This document shows, in pieces, positions 18,148-26,617 of a DNA stretch of 54,833 nucleotides. Location of the stretch: positions 1-54,833 of the forward strand of contig CADALE010000017.1 of NCBI GenBank assembly GCA_902788705.1, written 5' to 3'. A program made the position numbers and the translations under genes. Under the pieces are notes generated by a model. It was not told the DNA's origin and searched no databases. It was given only the letters and a program-made list of their open reading frames with translations. This DNA is from an uncultured Coriobacteriaceae bacterium (GTDB lineage Bacteria; Actinomycetota; Coriobacteriia; Coriobacteriales; Atopobiaceae). Position 1 is the first letter of the stretch; every line of letters begins with the position of its first letter.

Positions 18148-18180
18148 GCGGACAGTGGGGACGGGGGTTCCAGCCCCCTG
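18148..18180. repeat. REP-like fragment
   Basis: GGACAGTGGGGACG matches the outer part of each arm of the inverted element at 33549-33642. It runs into GGGGGTTCCAGCCCCC, which can form a hairpin. It lies between the divergent ilvE and threonine aldolase genes. Confidence 0.45.
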
Positions 18181-18238
18181 CTGCATGGCGTGCGCTACAC
18201 TCGTCTCGTCAACCCCCCCCTCGAGACGGGAGCCTACC

Positions 18239-19288
18239 ATGCGCATGTTCCGCAACGACTATTCGGAGGGCGCGGCACCAGAGGTGCTTGCCGCCCTGGT
18301 TGCCACCAACGACGAGCAGCACGTGGGCTACACCGAGGGCGACCCGCACTGTGAGCATGCCCGTGCGCTCATCCGGCAGGCCTGCGGCCGCGACGACGTG
18401 GCCGTGGAGTTTGCCATCGGCGGCACCAGCACCAACCTGGTGTGCGTGAACGGCATGCTGCACGACTGGGAGGGCGCCATCTGCACGCCCGACGCGCACA
18501 TCAACGTGCACGAGACCGGCGCCGTGGCCGCCACGGGACGCTCGGTGCTGCCCACGCGCGACCGCGACGGTTTCCTCTCGGTGCAGGAGGCCGAGCGCGT
18601 CTGGCGCTTCCAGACCGGAACCGGCCGTCACATGACCCGTCCGGCCATGGTCTACATCTCCAACACCACCGAGCTGGGCGGCGTGTGGTCGCTTGAGCGC
18701 TTCGACGCCCTCTGCGACTGGAGCGCATCGCACGGGCTCAAGGTGTTCGTGGACGGCGCACGGCTGGGCTCGGCCCTCACCTCGCCCGCGGCGCAGGGCC
18801 TCACGCTGCAGCACCTTGCCGAGCGCGCCGACGCCTTCTACATCGGCGGGACCAAGAACGGCCTGATGTTCGGCGAGGCCGTGGTCATCTCCGACCCCGA
18901 GCTGCGCGAGGCCTTCCCCTACCTCATCAAGGAGCGCGGCGGCCTGATGGCCAAGGGCCGGCTGCTGGGCGTGCAGTTCGAGGCGGCGTTCACGCCTGGC
19001 GCAGACGGCACGGCGCCCTACTGGAAGCATGCCAGGAATGCTAATGCGCAGGCCTTCCGCCTGCGCGACCAGCTGGTGGCCCTTGGGTTCGAGCCGTACG
19101 GCGACGCACCGTCCAACCAGCAGTTCTTTGCCCTCGAGGCCGACGTTGCCCAGCGCTTTGTGGACACGGCGGGCTGCGAGGTGTTCGAGGAGCTGCCCGA
19201 CGGCAGGCTGCTCACCCGCTTCGTGTGCTCGTGGGCCACAACCGACGACGACGTCAGCGAGCTGGTGGAGTTCGCGCGCGGGCTGTAG
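18239..19288 (+). CDS. low-specificity L-threonine aldolase-like beta-eliminating lyase
   Basis: A 349-residue PLP-dependent fold type I enzyme that cleaves L-threonine or allo-threonine to glycine and acetaldehyde. The N-terminal FRNDYSEGAAPEVLAAL corresponds to the family's SDN(x)GxxP region, FVDGARLGSAL holds the PLP-binding aspartate, and the Schiff-base lysine is in YIGGTKNGLMFGE. The ATG at 18239 has GGGAG ten bases upstream; the frame is open far upstream but without support. Transcribed divergently from ilvE and ended by a good bidirectional terminator. Confidence 0.9.
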   Translation: MRMFRNDYSEGAAPEVLAALVATNDEQHVGYTEGDPHCEHARALIRQACGRDDVAVEFAIGGTSTNLVCVNGMLHDWEGAICTPDAHINVHETGAVAATGRSVLPTRDRDGFLSVQEAERVWRFQTGTGRHMTRPAMVYISNTTELGGVWSLERFDALCDWSASHGLKVFVDGARLGSALTSPAAQGLTLQHLAERADAFYIGGTKNGLMFGEAVVISDPELREAFPYLIKERGGLMAKGRLLGVQFEAAFTPGADGTAPYWKHARNANAQAFRLRDQLVALGFEPYGDAPSNQQFFALEADVAQRFVDTAGCEVFEELPDGRLLTRFVCSWATTDDDVSELVEFARGL

Positions 19289-19344
19289 GCGCAAGCCGGG
19301 AAACCCTGGATGCCGGTTTTGGCCCGAGCACAACCGCCATGCAA

Positions 19345-19379
19345 AAGGGCCAGAAGGGGACGCTCTCCCTCTGGCCCTT
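19345..19379. terminator. bidirectional terminator
   Basis: AAGGGCCAG / CTGGCCCTT arms with inner pairing are followed by CCTTT-type tracts on the plus strand and by CCCTTTT on the minus strand. It lies between convergent genes ending at 19288 and 19405. Confidence 0.85.
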
Positions 19380-19404
19380 CCTCTTGCCCTTTAGGCTCTC
19401 GAAC

Positions 19405-20514
19405 CTAGGCCACCATGGTGTTGAAGGAGATGGTGGCGTTGCACAGCAGATCGTTGACAAACGACGTCCATGCGGTGGACGCGACGCCCATTGACTCGGA
19501 ATACAGCTGGTAGGCAACGTAGTAGGCAGTCTGCGCGGCCTCGTAGGTGGCGCTTTCGGGCGTGATCTCGTAGACGGAGAGCACCGAGGCGTACGGGCCG
19601 TCGAGGGAGGCCCAGGTGCCCGTGGCGGCATCCCACTCGTCGCCAGCAAGCGAGATGATGTAGCTTGCGTACTCGGGGGTGGCCACGCTGTTGGCATCCA
19701 CCTCAACCAGCTCTTCCTCGCCCGTCTCCTCGTTGTACACGGTCTCGGTGGTGGACTCGGGGGCAGCCGGGGCCTCGGGCATGGTCATCACGGCAGACGA
19801 GTCCACGACCTCATCGCGCAGGCGGCTCATCACGGCAGACTCGCGCAGCAGGCTGACGACCCCCTCCTCGTCCATGCCGTAGCTCTGGGCGATGGAGGCA
19901 TAGTCGGAGGTGCCCAGCGTGGCCTCGGAGTAGGTGGCCAGCTCCTCGTCGCTCACCACGATGCCTCGGTTGGCAGCCTCCTGCACGAGGATGCGGTTGC
20001 GGGCCAGCGTGAGCACGGCGTCGACGGAGGGCAGGCGGTAGTTGCCGTCGGCGTCCATGGACGCCTGCAGCGAGCCGCTCTCGAGGATGGCCTCGCGCGC
20101 CGTGATGGGATACGTCTCGCCACCATAGGTGTAGGTTGCCATCACGCTGTCAAGCTCGCCCTCGCTCACGACCAGCTTGCCTGCCAGCTCGCTGTTCGAT
20201 GCGCCGGCGGATGCCATGGAGCCGCCGCCCAGCAGGAAGCGGCCCACCAGCACGCCCAGCACGAGCGCCGCGCATGCGATGCCCAGCAGCACGGGCAGGC
20301 CAAAGCCGCTGGCAGGGGCGGCGTAGGCATCCTCGGCCGCGTCCTCGACCGATGGCGCAGGGGTGGCGGACGTGTGCCGTGCGACTACCGAGCGGTCGAA
20401 CGTGCCGGTGTCGTCCAGGTCGTCGGAATCCTCTGCCGCGAGGGCGTCCGCGGAATCGTCCACGGCCACCGACTCATCCAGCTCGTCCTCGAAGTGGTTC
20501 GCCTCTTCTGCCAT
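19405..20514 (-). CDS. membrane-anchored SurA N-domain-like protein
   Basis: A 369-residue single-pass protein. A strongly acidic cytoplasmic N-terminus (residues 1-65) precedes one transmembrane helix (about 71-96, FGLPVLLGIACAALVLGVLV). The extracytoplasmic part resembles the helical N-domain of SurA/PrsA chaperones (LTLARNRILVQEAANRGIVVSDEEL). No PpiC-type prolyl isomerase domain follows, so a catalytic foldase role is not supported. It is clearly paralogous to 22018-22917 (shared LARNRILV, YASYI.SLAG.EWD and TYEAA..AYYVA.Q phrases). The ATG at 20512-20514 is set by AGGAGG six bases upstream. Confidence 0.8.
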   Translation of the reverse strand: MAEEANHFEDELDESVAVDDSADALAAEDSDDLDDTGTFDRSVVARHTSATPAPSVEDAAEDAYAAPASGFGLPVLLGIACAALVLGVLVGRFLLGGGSMASAGASNSELAGKLVVSEGELDSVMATYTYGGETYPITAREAILESGSLQASMDADGNYRLPSVDAVLTLARNRILVQEAANRGIVVSDEELATYSEATLGTSDYASIAQSYGMDEEGVVSLLRESAVMSRLRDEVVDSSAVMTMPEAPAAPESTTETVYNEETGEEELVEVDANSVATPEYASYIISLAGDEWDAATGTWASLDGPYASVLSVYEITPESATYEAAQTAYYVAYQLYSESMGVASTAWTSFVNDLLCNATISFNTMVA

Positions 20515-20566
20515 CGCGTCCTCCTGACTTGCATCGGATATCAAACTCATGTTATGACGAGGTATC

Positions 20567-20597
20567 ATTTTAGTCGATGGACCGCCGCGTTAACCAA
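20567..20597 (-). promoter_or_regulatory. candidate promoter of the SurA-like gene
   Basis: TTGGTT (20592-20597) and TAAAAT (20567-20572) on the minus strand, with a 19-base spacer, lie 53 bases upstream of the start codon. The spacer is slightly long. Confidence 0.45.
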
Positions 20598-20742
20598 GGC
20601 TGACCAAGTCGCTCAATTCCTGCACGCAAGCTGAAAGGACAAGCGCACAAAGGATCGTCGTCCGGCGCGATGCTTTGTGCCCCGGGACCCGGTCCGGCCC
20701 CTCCCAGGGAAGTCGAGGCCACCAATGCCCCGAAAACGCAAA

Positions 20743-20772
20743 CAGGCCAGACCCGAAACGTGGTCTGACCTG
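20743..20772 (-). terminator. tRNA-Thr terminator
   Basis: CAGGCCAGACC / GGTCTGACCTG arms (one mismatch) are followed on the minus strand by TTTGCGTTTTC, beginning 12 bases past the tRNA 3' end. Confidence 0.8.
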
Positions 20773-20783
20773 CGAAGATGTGG

Positions 20784-20859
20784 TGGAGCCGGATAGCAGA
20801 CTCGAACTGCTGGCCTACGCATTACGAGTGCGTCGCTCTACCAACTGAGCTAATCCGGC
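20784..20859 (-). tRNA. tRNA-Thr (anticodon CGU)
   Basis: A 76-base tRNA with acceptor stem GCCGGAT / ATCCGGC, D-loop AGCTCAGTTGGTAGAGC, anticodon stem ACGCA/TGCGT around CTCGTAA (anticodon CGT, reading ACG), a T-arm with GTTCGAGTC, and an encoded CCA after discriminator T. It has its own promoter and terminator. Confidence 0.97.
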
Positions 20860-20871
20860 GTGCGATTGGTA

Positions 20872-20901
20872 ATTATCGCATGAATGGCAATGGCTCGTCA
20901 A
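20872..20901 (-). promoter_or_regulatory. promoter of tRNA-Thr
   Basis: TTGACG (20896-20901) and GATAAT (20872-20877) with an 18-base spacer on the minus strand, 12 bases before the tRNA. The -35 box overlaps the stop codon of the upstream gene. Confidence 0.75.
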
Positions 20902-22013
20902 CCGTCATCCGGTACCTTTTCAAGCAGCTCCCAGAGGGTAGAGTCCTTGCGTGCCGACTCCACAACCTCGTCGCTGAGCGTGGCATCCCACCAGCCGCGC
21001 ACGATACCGCGGTCGGAGCTAAGCCAGTACGTCACGCCAAGGTTCACGCGGCCCTTCTCGTCCACAAAGAACGTTGGCGCCATCCTATGCGCGTACGCGC
21101 CTTCGCCCATCAGGGCGCTCATCCACTCTTCGCGCCCGATCACCGCAACCGAGAAGCTCTCGTCGTCACTCACCACGCCGTCGCCGTTCTGGTCCTCACC
21201 CGCATTGGTCGCCAGCGCGTCGACGAATTCCCGAGCCATCTCCTCGTTCATGGACAGCACGTCGTCAAAGGCGTACAGCTCGCCGGTGGACAGGTTGGCG
21301 TTCACGCAGCGCAGCTGGATGTAGCCGGCCGCATAGGAGGCCACGTAGTTCTCGTCGGAAAACGACACGCTCACGAAGTCGTCCGTGTTGTAGGTGATGG
21401 ACCAGCTGACCTCGCTGGACAGCACGGCATCGACGCCGTCGGGCACGAAGGACATCGAGGCATCCGTCGCCGCCAGCTCCCTCACGAGGGTCACCGCCTC
21501 GTCCGAAGGGTTGGTCACATATTGGTCGACGTAGGACATGGCAGCCTCGCGGAGCGCCTCGTTCACCGCCTCGGTATGCTCTCCCGCGCCAACGAGCTGC
21601 GGATACGCCACGTCGACGTCGATCTGCACGCGAATCCCGTAGACCTCGGAGTCCACCACCTCGTGCTGCTGGTAGTGCTCCTCCTCCACGGTGTAGGAGA
21701 CCGTGTCATCCCAGCCGTCGTGCAGCTCGCCATCGTCATCGGACGGCTTTGGCGTGATGGTGACCGGACCCTCGCCGTTGTCCCACGTCCCGTCCAGCTC
21801 GTCGGGGTCAGGCAGCAGGTCGGTTGGGCTATGGCGGTGGTGCACCTCGAGCTGGCCGCTAGGCTGGCCGCCGGTACCGCCACCCCTGCCCGCCTGCGGG
21901 GGCGTCAGTATGAGCGCCGCCACGATGACCACCGGTACCGAAACCGCCACGAGTATCGCCGAGATGATGGCGGCGACGGTACTCCAGTCGCGATCTTTGG
22001 CCACTTGCCCCAC
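20898..22013 (-). CDS. membrane-anchored DUF3298/RsiV-like protein
   Basis: A 371-residue protein with one N-terminal helix (about residues 12-36) and a Gly/Pro linker before an extracytoplasmic domain. YTVEEEHYQQHEVVDSEVYGIRV then YPQLVG...VNEALREAA, and later NEEMAREFVDAL and VTYWLSSDRGI, resemble the DUF4163/DUF3298 pair found in PdaC and RsiV, which bind lysozyme or cell-wall ligands. No catalytic domain is visible. The start is a GTG at 22011-22013, four bases after the upstream stop; a second GTG at 22002-22004 has a better site (GAGGTGGGG) and may be the true start. Last protein gene of a three-gene run. Confidence 0.7.
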   Translation of the reverse strand: MGQVAKDRDWSTVAAIISAILVAVSVPVVIVAALILTPPQAGRGGGTGGQPSGQLEVHHRHSPTDLLPDPDELDGTWDNGEGPVTITPKPSDDDGELHDGWDDTVSYTVEEEHYQQHEVVDSEVYGIRVQIDVDVAYPQLVGAGEHTEAVNEALREAAMSYVDQYVTNPSDEAVTLVRELAATDASMSFVPDGVDAVLSSEVSWSITYNTDDFVSVSFSDENYVASYAAGYIQLRCVNANLSTGELYAFDDVLSMNEEMAREFVDALATNAGEDQNGDGVVSDDESFSVAVIGREEWMSALMGEGAYAHRMAPTFFVDEKGRVNLGVTYWLSSDRGIVRGWWDATLSDEVVESARKDSTLWELLEKVPDDG

Positions 22014-22017
22014 CTCG

Positions 22018-22917
22018 CTATAGCCCGAGCGTCGATACCTCGAACCCCGACGCTCCCAGCAACTCGTTCACGTAGTCGGTCCAGGCGGCGTTCCACGACG
22101 CCTCCTGCTCGACGTGCACCTGGCACGCCACGTAGTAGGCCTGCATGGCGGCCTCGTAGGTGGCACCGTCGGCCGTCACCTCGTAGTCGGCCAGCGCCTG
22201 CGCATATCGTCCGTCCGGCGACGCCCAGCCACCGGCCGCCTCGTCCCACTCCTCCCCTGCAAGGCCAAGCACGTAGGAGGCGTACTTGGGCAGGCGCGAG
22301 ACCTCCTCGCCCGGGTCGGGCTGCTCGGGCTCGGCGGGAAGCGATCCCGGGCCCTCTCCCACGGCCGCATTGCGCAGCACCCCCATCAGGGCCGCCTCGC
22401 GCATCAGGGCTGTAGCGGTCTCCTCGTCCATGCCGAACTCGCTGGCAATGACCGCCAGGTCGGACGTGCCAAACTCCTCCTGCGCATACACGGCCATGTC
22501 CTCGTCGGTCGCGACGAGACCCAGCTTCTCGGCATGGCTCACCAGGATGCGGCTTCGCGCAACCGCCAGCGCGTCCTCTACCGAGGGCGACCGATAGGTG
22601 CCGTCGGCCAGACGCGCCTGATCGAGCGAGCCCATGTAGCACAGGGCATCACGCACGCTTACCTGCTGCCGAGCGCCGTCAAGGGTATAGGAGGCCATAG
22701 GCCTGTCCAGCTGCTCTTCGGTGACGGTAGGCCCGACGCGCCACAGGCCGGCCGTCGGGCGCAGGAGCACGAATCGGTCAAACAGGACGCCGGCAACGAT
22801 TGCCAGCACGACAAGTGGCACCACCACGGCCGGACCTAGGCCGAAAGGCTTCGTCTTCCCACCCGTGACGTGCCTACCCCGCCCGACGGTGGCGCCACCA
22901 GGCCTCGTGCTAGGCAT
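22018..22917 (-). CDS. second membrane-anchored SurA N-domain-like protein
   Basis: A 299-residue paralogue of 19405-20514. It has a basic cytoplasmic N-terminus (about 25 residues), one transmembrane helix (VVVPLVVLAIVAGVLFD), then a SurA-N-like helical domain (LAVARSRILVSHAEKLGLVATDEDM) and the same C-terminal YASYVLGLAGEEWDEA and TYEAAMQAYYVACQ segments. No prolyl isomerase domain. The ATG at 22915-22917 overlaps the HEAT gene stop (ATGCCTAG, eight bases), so it is translationally coupled to it. The acidic N-terminus of the other paralogue is replaced by a basic one. Confidence 0.75.
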   Translation of the reverse strand: MPSTRPGGATVGRGRHVTGGKTKPFGLGPAVVVPLVVLAIVAGVLFDRFVLLRPTAGLWRVGPTVTEEQLDRPMASYTLDGARQQVSVRDALCYMGSLDQARLADGTYRSPSVEDALAVARSRILVSHAEKLGLVATDEDMAVYAQEEFGTSDLAVIASEFGMDEETATALMREAALMGVLRNAAVGEGPGSLPAEPEQPDPGEEVSRLPKYASYVLGLAGEEWDEAAGGWASPDGRYAQALADYEVTADGATYEAAMQAYYVACQVHVEQEASWNAAWTDYVNELLGASGFEVSTLGL

Positions 22918-23521
22918 TTGCTGCCTGCACCACCTCGGCGGAGATCGCCCTCACGTAGCCATAGCCGTTCTCGGCATCAAAGCCCACGCGCGCGATGAGC
23001 GCCGCGCGGGTCTCGTCCGAGATGGCGCCCTTGGCAAGCTCCTGCAGGGCTACCAGCATGTCGCGATACTCGGGATCGCCGTGGTAGCACTGGATTGCCT
23101 CGTCAATGAGGGGCCACACGCGGTCGGACTGCTCGGGTGAGCTGGCTCCCAGGCGCACAAGCAGGCGGAACGCCGCCAGGCGCACGACGGCGGAGTCCTC
23201 ATCAAACAGCGAGGCCTCGGCGGCGTCATACGCTTCGGCCACGACGTCGGGCCGCGTTGCCGCGATAGCGTACAGGGCGGCAAACACCTCCCAGCGCGTC
23301 TGCGCCTCGGGCCGATACAGCGCATCGATGAGCTCGTCCGCATGGGCAAGGAACAGCGCGGGGTTTGCCTGGGCGGCACGTGCGATGCTGTGCGCCGCCT
23401 CTTGGCGACGACGACGGTTGGAGCCCGATAGCGCCTCGACGAGCATGCTCACCACCTCGGGCGAAACCTCGCTTGCGTTGCCTTCCTGCACATCGCTTGC
23501 CACGGTGTTGTCCTGTCCCAT
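22910..23521 (-). CDS. HEAT-repeat protein
   Basis: A 203-residue soluble alpha-helical protein with HEAT-like repeats (SNRRRRQEAAHSIARAAQANP; RWEVFAALYAIAATRP; DEDSAVVRLAAFRLLVRLG; PEYRDMLVALQELAKG). These build protein-interaction solenoids; no catalytic residues are evident. An acidic, probably disordered 20-residue N-terminus comes first. GGAAGGTGG precedes the ATG. First gene of a run with the SurA-N paralogue and the DUF3298-like protein, so it may bind the cytoplasmic side of that membrane pair. That role is inference. Confidence 0.75.
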   Translation of the reverse strand: MGQDNTVASDVQEGNASEVSPEVVSMLVEALSGSNRRRRQEAAHSIARAAQANPALFLAHADELIDALYRPEAQTRWEVFAALYAIAATRPDVVAEAYDAAEASLFDEDSAVVRLAAFRLLVRLGASSPEQSDRVWPLIDEAIQCYHGDPEYRDMLVALQELAKGAISDETRAALIARVGFDAENGYGYVRAISAEVVQAANA

Positions 23522-23627
23522 GCGTCCACCTTCCTCAAGGAGTCACGTAGCACACGCGCTATGCAAGGGCCGTCAGCCTTGGCCGGGCCTTGCACGTGGA
23601 TCGACTCGTAGAGTTACCTTGTATCAC

Positions 23628-24404
23628 TTACTCGCAGAATCCGTCAACCATCGCGGTGCCACTTCGCGCATCTTGATGTATTTTGATGAACTCGAGCTTG
23701 GCCGCCTCGCGCAGCAGCGCCGTGAACGAGCGGTAGCCATAGGAGGTCTGCGAGAACTGCGGGCTCTTGCGCTGCATCGTGTCCTTGAGCCTCGAGGCCA
23801 GCACCGGGCTGTCATCGTCGCGCTGGATGGCCGCCAGCGACTCGAACAGAAGCTGGTAGCAGGGATGCTTCTCCTTGGGCACGGCGCTTTCGAAGCTGGG
23901 GATGCCGCCTGCGGACACGATGTCCTCGTAGAAGATGAACTCGTCGCAGTTCTCGGCAAGCAGCGAGCTGGTGGCGTCACGCATGCCCACGCCGATGACG
24001 GTCTTGCCAAACTCCTTGAGCTTGGCAACCAGCGGCGAGAAGTCGGAGTCGCCGGACAGAATGGCGAAGGTGTCGATGTGCTCGCGCGTGAGGCACATCT
24101 CGACGGCGTCCACGGCAAGGCGGATGTCGGCCGAGTTCTTGCCCGTGAACGCGCGGTCGGGAATCTCGATGAGCTCGATGCCCAGCTCGTGCAGGGGCGT
24201 GATGGCGTCGGCGAAGCGCTGCCAGTCGCAGTAGGCGCGCTTCGAGACGATGCGGCCGCGGTCGACCAGGCGCTCGAGGATGCGCTTCATGTCGGGCATG
24301 GGGCCCACCTCCTGGTGGCCGTTGCGCTTGCGCCTGCCCGTGCCCAGCGCCAGGTTCTCGTAGTCGATGAGCACCGCCATCGAGCTCTGTATCGTGTCAC
24401 TCAT
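23628..24404 (-). CDS. NYN-domain (LabA-like) protein with C-terminal LOTUS domain
   Basis: A 258-residue protein with a PIN-like NYN nuclease fold. The acidic residues sit in LIDYENLA (about 13), SADIRLAVDAVEM and LSGDSDFSPLV, the three metal-binding positions of the family. The C-terminal 70 residues (YGYRSFTALLREAAKLEFIKI) match an OST-HTH/LOTUS domain, which binds RNA. The combination suggests an RNA-directed nuclease or RNA-binding regulator; targets are unknown. AAAGGA lies eight bases before the ATG, right beside an eight-base-pair hairpin. Confidence 0.87.
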   Translation of the reverse strand: MSDTIQSSMAVLIDYENLALGTGRRKRNGHQEVGPMPDMKRILERLVDRGRIVSKRAYCDWQRFADAITPLHELGIELIEIPDRAFTGKNSADIRLAVDAVEMCLTREHIDTFAILSGDSDFSPLVAKLKEFGKTVIGVGMRDATSSLLAENCDEFIFYEDIVSAGGIPSFESAVPKEKHPCYQLLFESLAAIQRDDDSPVLASRLKDTMQRKSPQFSQTSYGYRSFTALLREAAKLEFIKIHQDARSGTAMVDGFCE

Positions 24405-24418
24405 TGCAAATCCTTTCA

Positions 24419-24460
24419 GGGCACCGTGCCAAGAGAGATGCTCCCCTTAGGTACGGTGCC
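24419..24460 (-). terminator. hairpin between two genes
   Basis: GGCACCGT / ACGGTGCC perfect arms lie between the dehydrogenase stop (24468) and the NYN start (24404). The 3' arm ends three bases from the NYN ribosome-binding site, so it may also influence NYN translation. No T-tract. Confidence 0.5.
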
Positions 24461-24467
24461 GGCGATC

Positions 24468-25460
24468 TTAGTACTGGTTGGGAAGGTGATAGCGGCTGCG
24501 GGGGCTGTCCCCGGCCTCACCCTCGTCGGAGTCGGGCACAGGAAGGGCCGACCAGTCAAGGCCTGCAGCCGTGCTCTCGGCCTCGTCGGCATACAGCAGG
24601 GCCAGCGCCTGGGTGCCAAGGCGCGATCCTCCCACCTGGCACAGCGTGTCGTACAGGGCAAAGCCCGTCTCGGTTCCCGGAAGCGTCAGCTCGAGCTCCT
24701 CGGCCTCGGCAAGCGCCAGGCCAAGGTCCTTGCGCAGGTGCTCGCACAAAAAGCCGGGCTTCCAGTCGCCCTCGGCAGCCTTGGGGGCCAGCCGCTGCAA
24801 GGCCACCGAGCCGCCCATGCCGCTGGCCACCATCTGCAGCATCTGGTCCGCATCGATGCCGCCCTCGCGCGCCAGCGCCAGTGCATCGGCCCAGCCAACC
24901 ATGCACGAGTCCAGCGACACCTGGTTGCACAGCTTCGCCAGCTGGCCCGCACCGGCATGGCCAAAGTAGAAGATGCGGCTGGAGAAGGCCTGCAGCACCG
25001 GCAGCACGGGTTCCACGTAGGCCTCGTCCGCGCCGGCGATGAGGGTGAGCGTCCCAGCCTTGGCGCCCTCGTCGCCTCCGGTGACCGGGCAGTCGAAGGC
25101 ATGCTTGTCCATCACCTCGGCCGCGTCGTGCAGGTCGCGCGCCAGCTGCGGAGAGCTGGTGGTGAGGTCCACCAGGTAGGCGCCCTTCGGCGCGGCCTCA
25201 AGCACCCCCTGCGGCCCAAAGTACACGTCCTCCACGTCGGAGGGATAGCCCACCATGGTAAGGACGAGGTCGGCGTCCTTGGCTGCCTGGGCGGGCGTGT
25301 CGGCCCAGCGGGCGCCCCGCTCAAGCAGCGGCTGCGCCTTCTGCTTGGTACGGCTGTGCACCGTCAGGGCAAACCCGGCGTCAAGGATGTGGCCGGCTAT
25401 GGGCGCCCCCATGATGCCCGTGCCCACGAGGGCCACCTTGCGAACCTGATGCGTAGCCAT
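24468..25460 (-). CDS. beta-hydroxyacid dehydrogenase, 3-hydroxyisobutyrate dehydrogenase family
   Basis: A 330-residue NAD(P)-dependent oxidoreductase. The Rossmann motif is VALVGTGIMGAPIAGHILDAG near the N-terminus, and the family pattern LVDLTTSSPQLARDL, FDCPVTGGDEGAKAGTL and the catalytic lysine region GHAGAGQLAKLCNQ follow in order. Substrates in this family include 3-hydroxyisobutyrate, tartronate semialdehyde and glyoxylate; which applies here is unknown. AAAGGAG lies eight bases before the ATG at 25458-25460. The last 25 residues are a polar tail beyond the family core. Confidence 0.9.
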   Translation of the reverse strand: MATHQVRKVALVGTGIMGAPIAGHILDAGFALTVHSRTKQKAQPLLERGARWADTPAQAAKDADLVLTMVGYPSDVEDVYFGPQGVLEAAPKGAYLVDLTTSSPQLARDLHDAAEVMDKHAFDCPVTGGDEGAKAGTLTLIAGADEAYVEPVLPVLQAFSSRIFYFGHAGAGQLAKLCNQVSLDSCMVGWADALALAREGGIDADQMLQMVASGMGGSVALQRLAPKAAEGDWKPGFLCEHLRKDLGLALAEAEELELTLPGTETGFALYDTLCQVGGSRLGTQALALLYADEAESTAAGLDWSALPVPDSDEGEAGDSPRSRYHLPNQY

Positions 25461-25515
25461 GAACCGGCTCCTTTCGTTGGCCATGCGGCAGGGACGCCCG
25501 CACGGCGGGTAAGGT

Positions 25516-25545
25516 GGCTGGCCAAGGCCCCTGCCCTGGCCAGCC
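25516..25545 (-). terminator. hairpin after the DegV gene
   Basis: Perfect eight-base arms (GGCTGGCC / GGCCAGCC) lie 17 bases past the DegV stop. No strong T-tract. Confidence 0.55.
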
Positions 25546-25561
25546 CATCATCTCTTGTGAC

Positions 25562-26617
25562 CTAGCTGCTGCGCAGGACCTTGCGCGCGATGCGGTCGGT
25601 AAGCGACAGCTTCTCGCGGCGGTCGCCGCCCCAGAAGGTGAGGCCCACCATGCCCGGCCCCACGTGGCTGCCCAGGATGGGCGAGATGGAGCTGCGGATG
25701 ATGGACACCGCCTCGCAACCCTTCTCGCGCCGCACCTGCGCCTCCAGCCAGTCGGCGTCCCTTTCGCCGTCGGACGACACGATGGCGATGGGCAGCGACG
25801 TATCGTGGCTGTAGTTGTCGCGGAAGTCCTGCAGCATGGCGCGCAGGGCTTTGCGGCGCCCGCGGCACATGCCCTGCATCACCAGGGCGCCGTTGGTGTC
25901 GTACGACAGCTCGGGCTTGATGTCCAGCTTGCCGCCGATCTGCGCCGCTGCGGGAGGGATGCGCCCGCCTGCCGCCAGCGAGTCAAACCCGTCCAGCATG
26001 AAGTAGCCATGCACATAGTAGCGCGCGTCACAGGCCCACTCGTACACCTCGCGGGCGGTGAGCCCCGCCGTGGCCTGGCTCATGCACTCGATGGCCAGCA
26101 GCTCGACCGAGGCCGAATCGCAGCAGGGGTCAAGCACGTACAGCTCGAACTCGGGATACTGCTCGCGCACCATCTGCGCGGCCTGCTCGGCGTTGTAGAT
26201 GCTTGACGACAGCCCTGCGGAAAGGCCGATGTAGATGGTGGGCACGCCCGCCTTGGCCGCACGCTCGAATACCTCGAAGTAGCGCCCAGGCGTGATCGCG
26301 CTGGTGGTGTAGTGCAGGGATGGTTCGTTGCGCAGGACCTCGTAGAACTCGTGCGGGGTCTGCGACTCCCAAAGGTCGTCGTAGCGCTCGCCCTCGGGCG
26401 TCACGTAGGCGATGGGAATCAGCTCGATGCCCAGCCTCCTCAGCACGGCCGGCGCGAAGTCGGCGCTGGAGTCCACGATCACCCGACAGGAGCTGCGCTG
26501 GTGGAATGCCTCGATGCTCTCGGCCATCTTGGGGGCGTCCAAGATGGGCGTGTCCGCCGAGGAAGGCTCCTCGACGGACACGCCCTGGCCATTCGTGACG
26601 AAGTCGTCGCTAGGCAA
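25562..26617 (-). CDS. DegV-family fatty-acid-binding protein
   Basis: About 351 residues. The DegV fold starts at CRVIVDSSADF and shows the lipid-contact motifs (YTTSAITPGRYFEVFE; GLSAGLSSSIYNAEQAAQMV; GGRIPPAAAQIGGKLDIKP). In Firmicutes such proteins deliver fatty acids to the FakA kinase; FakA is not in the window. The start is uncertain. A TTG at 26615-26617 overlaps the HPF stop (ATTGCCTAG) with GAGG upstream and would be coupled; an ATG at 26525-26527 gives a more usual length but has no ribosome-binding site. The N-terminal extension before the fold is polar and probably disordered. Confidence 0.85.
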   Translation of the reverse strand: MPSDDFVTNGQGVSVEEPSSADTPILDAPKMAESIEAFHQRSSCRVIVDSSADFAPAVLRRLGIELIPIAYVTPEGERYDDLWESQTPHEFYEVLRNEPSLHYTTSAITPGRYFEVFERAAKAGVPTIYIGLSAGLSSSIYNAEQAAQMVREQYPEFELYVLDPCCDSASVELLAIECMSQATAGLTAREVYEWACDARYYVHGYFMLDGFDSLAAGGRIPPAAAQIGGKLDIKPELSYDTNGALVMQGMCRGRRKALRAMLQDFRDNYSHDTSLPIAIVSSDGERDADWLEAQVRREKGCEAVSIIRSSISPILGSHVGPGMVGLTFWGGDRREKLSLTDRIARKVLRSS

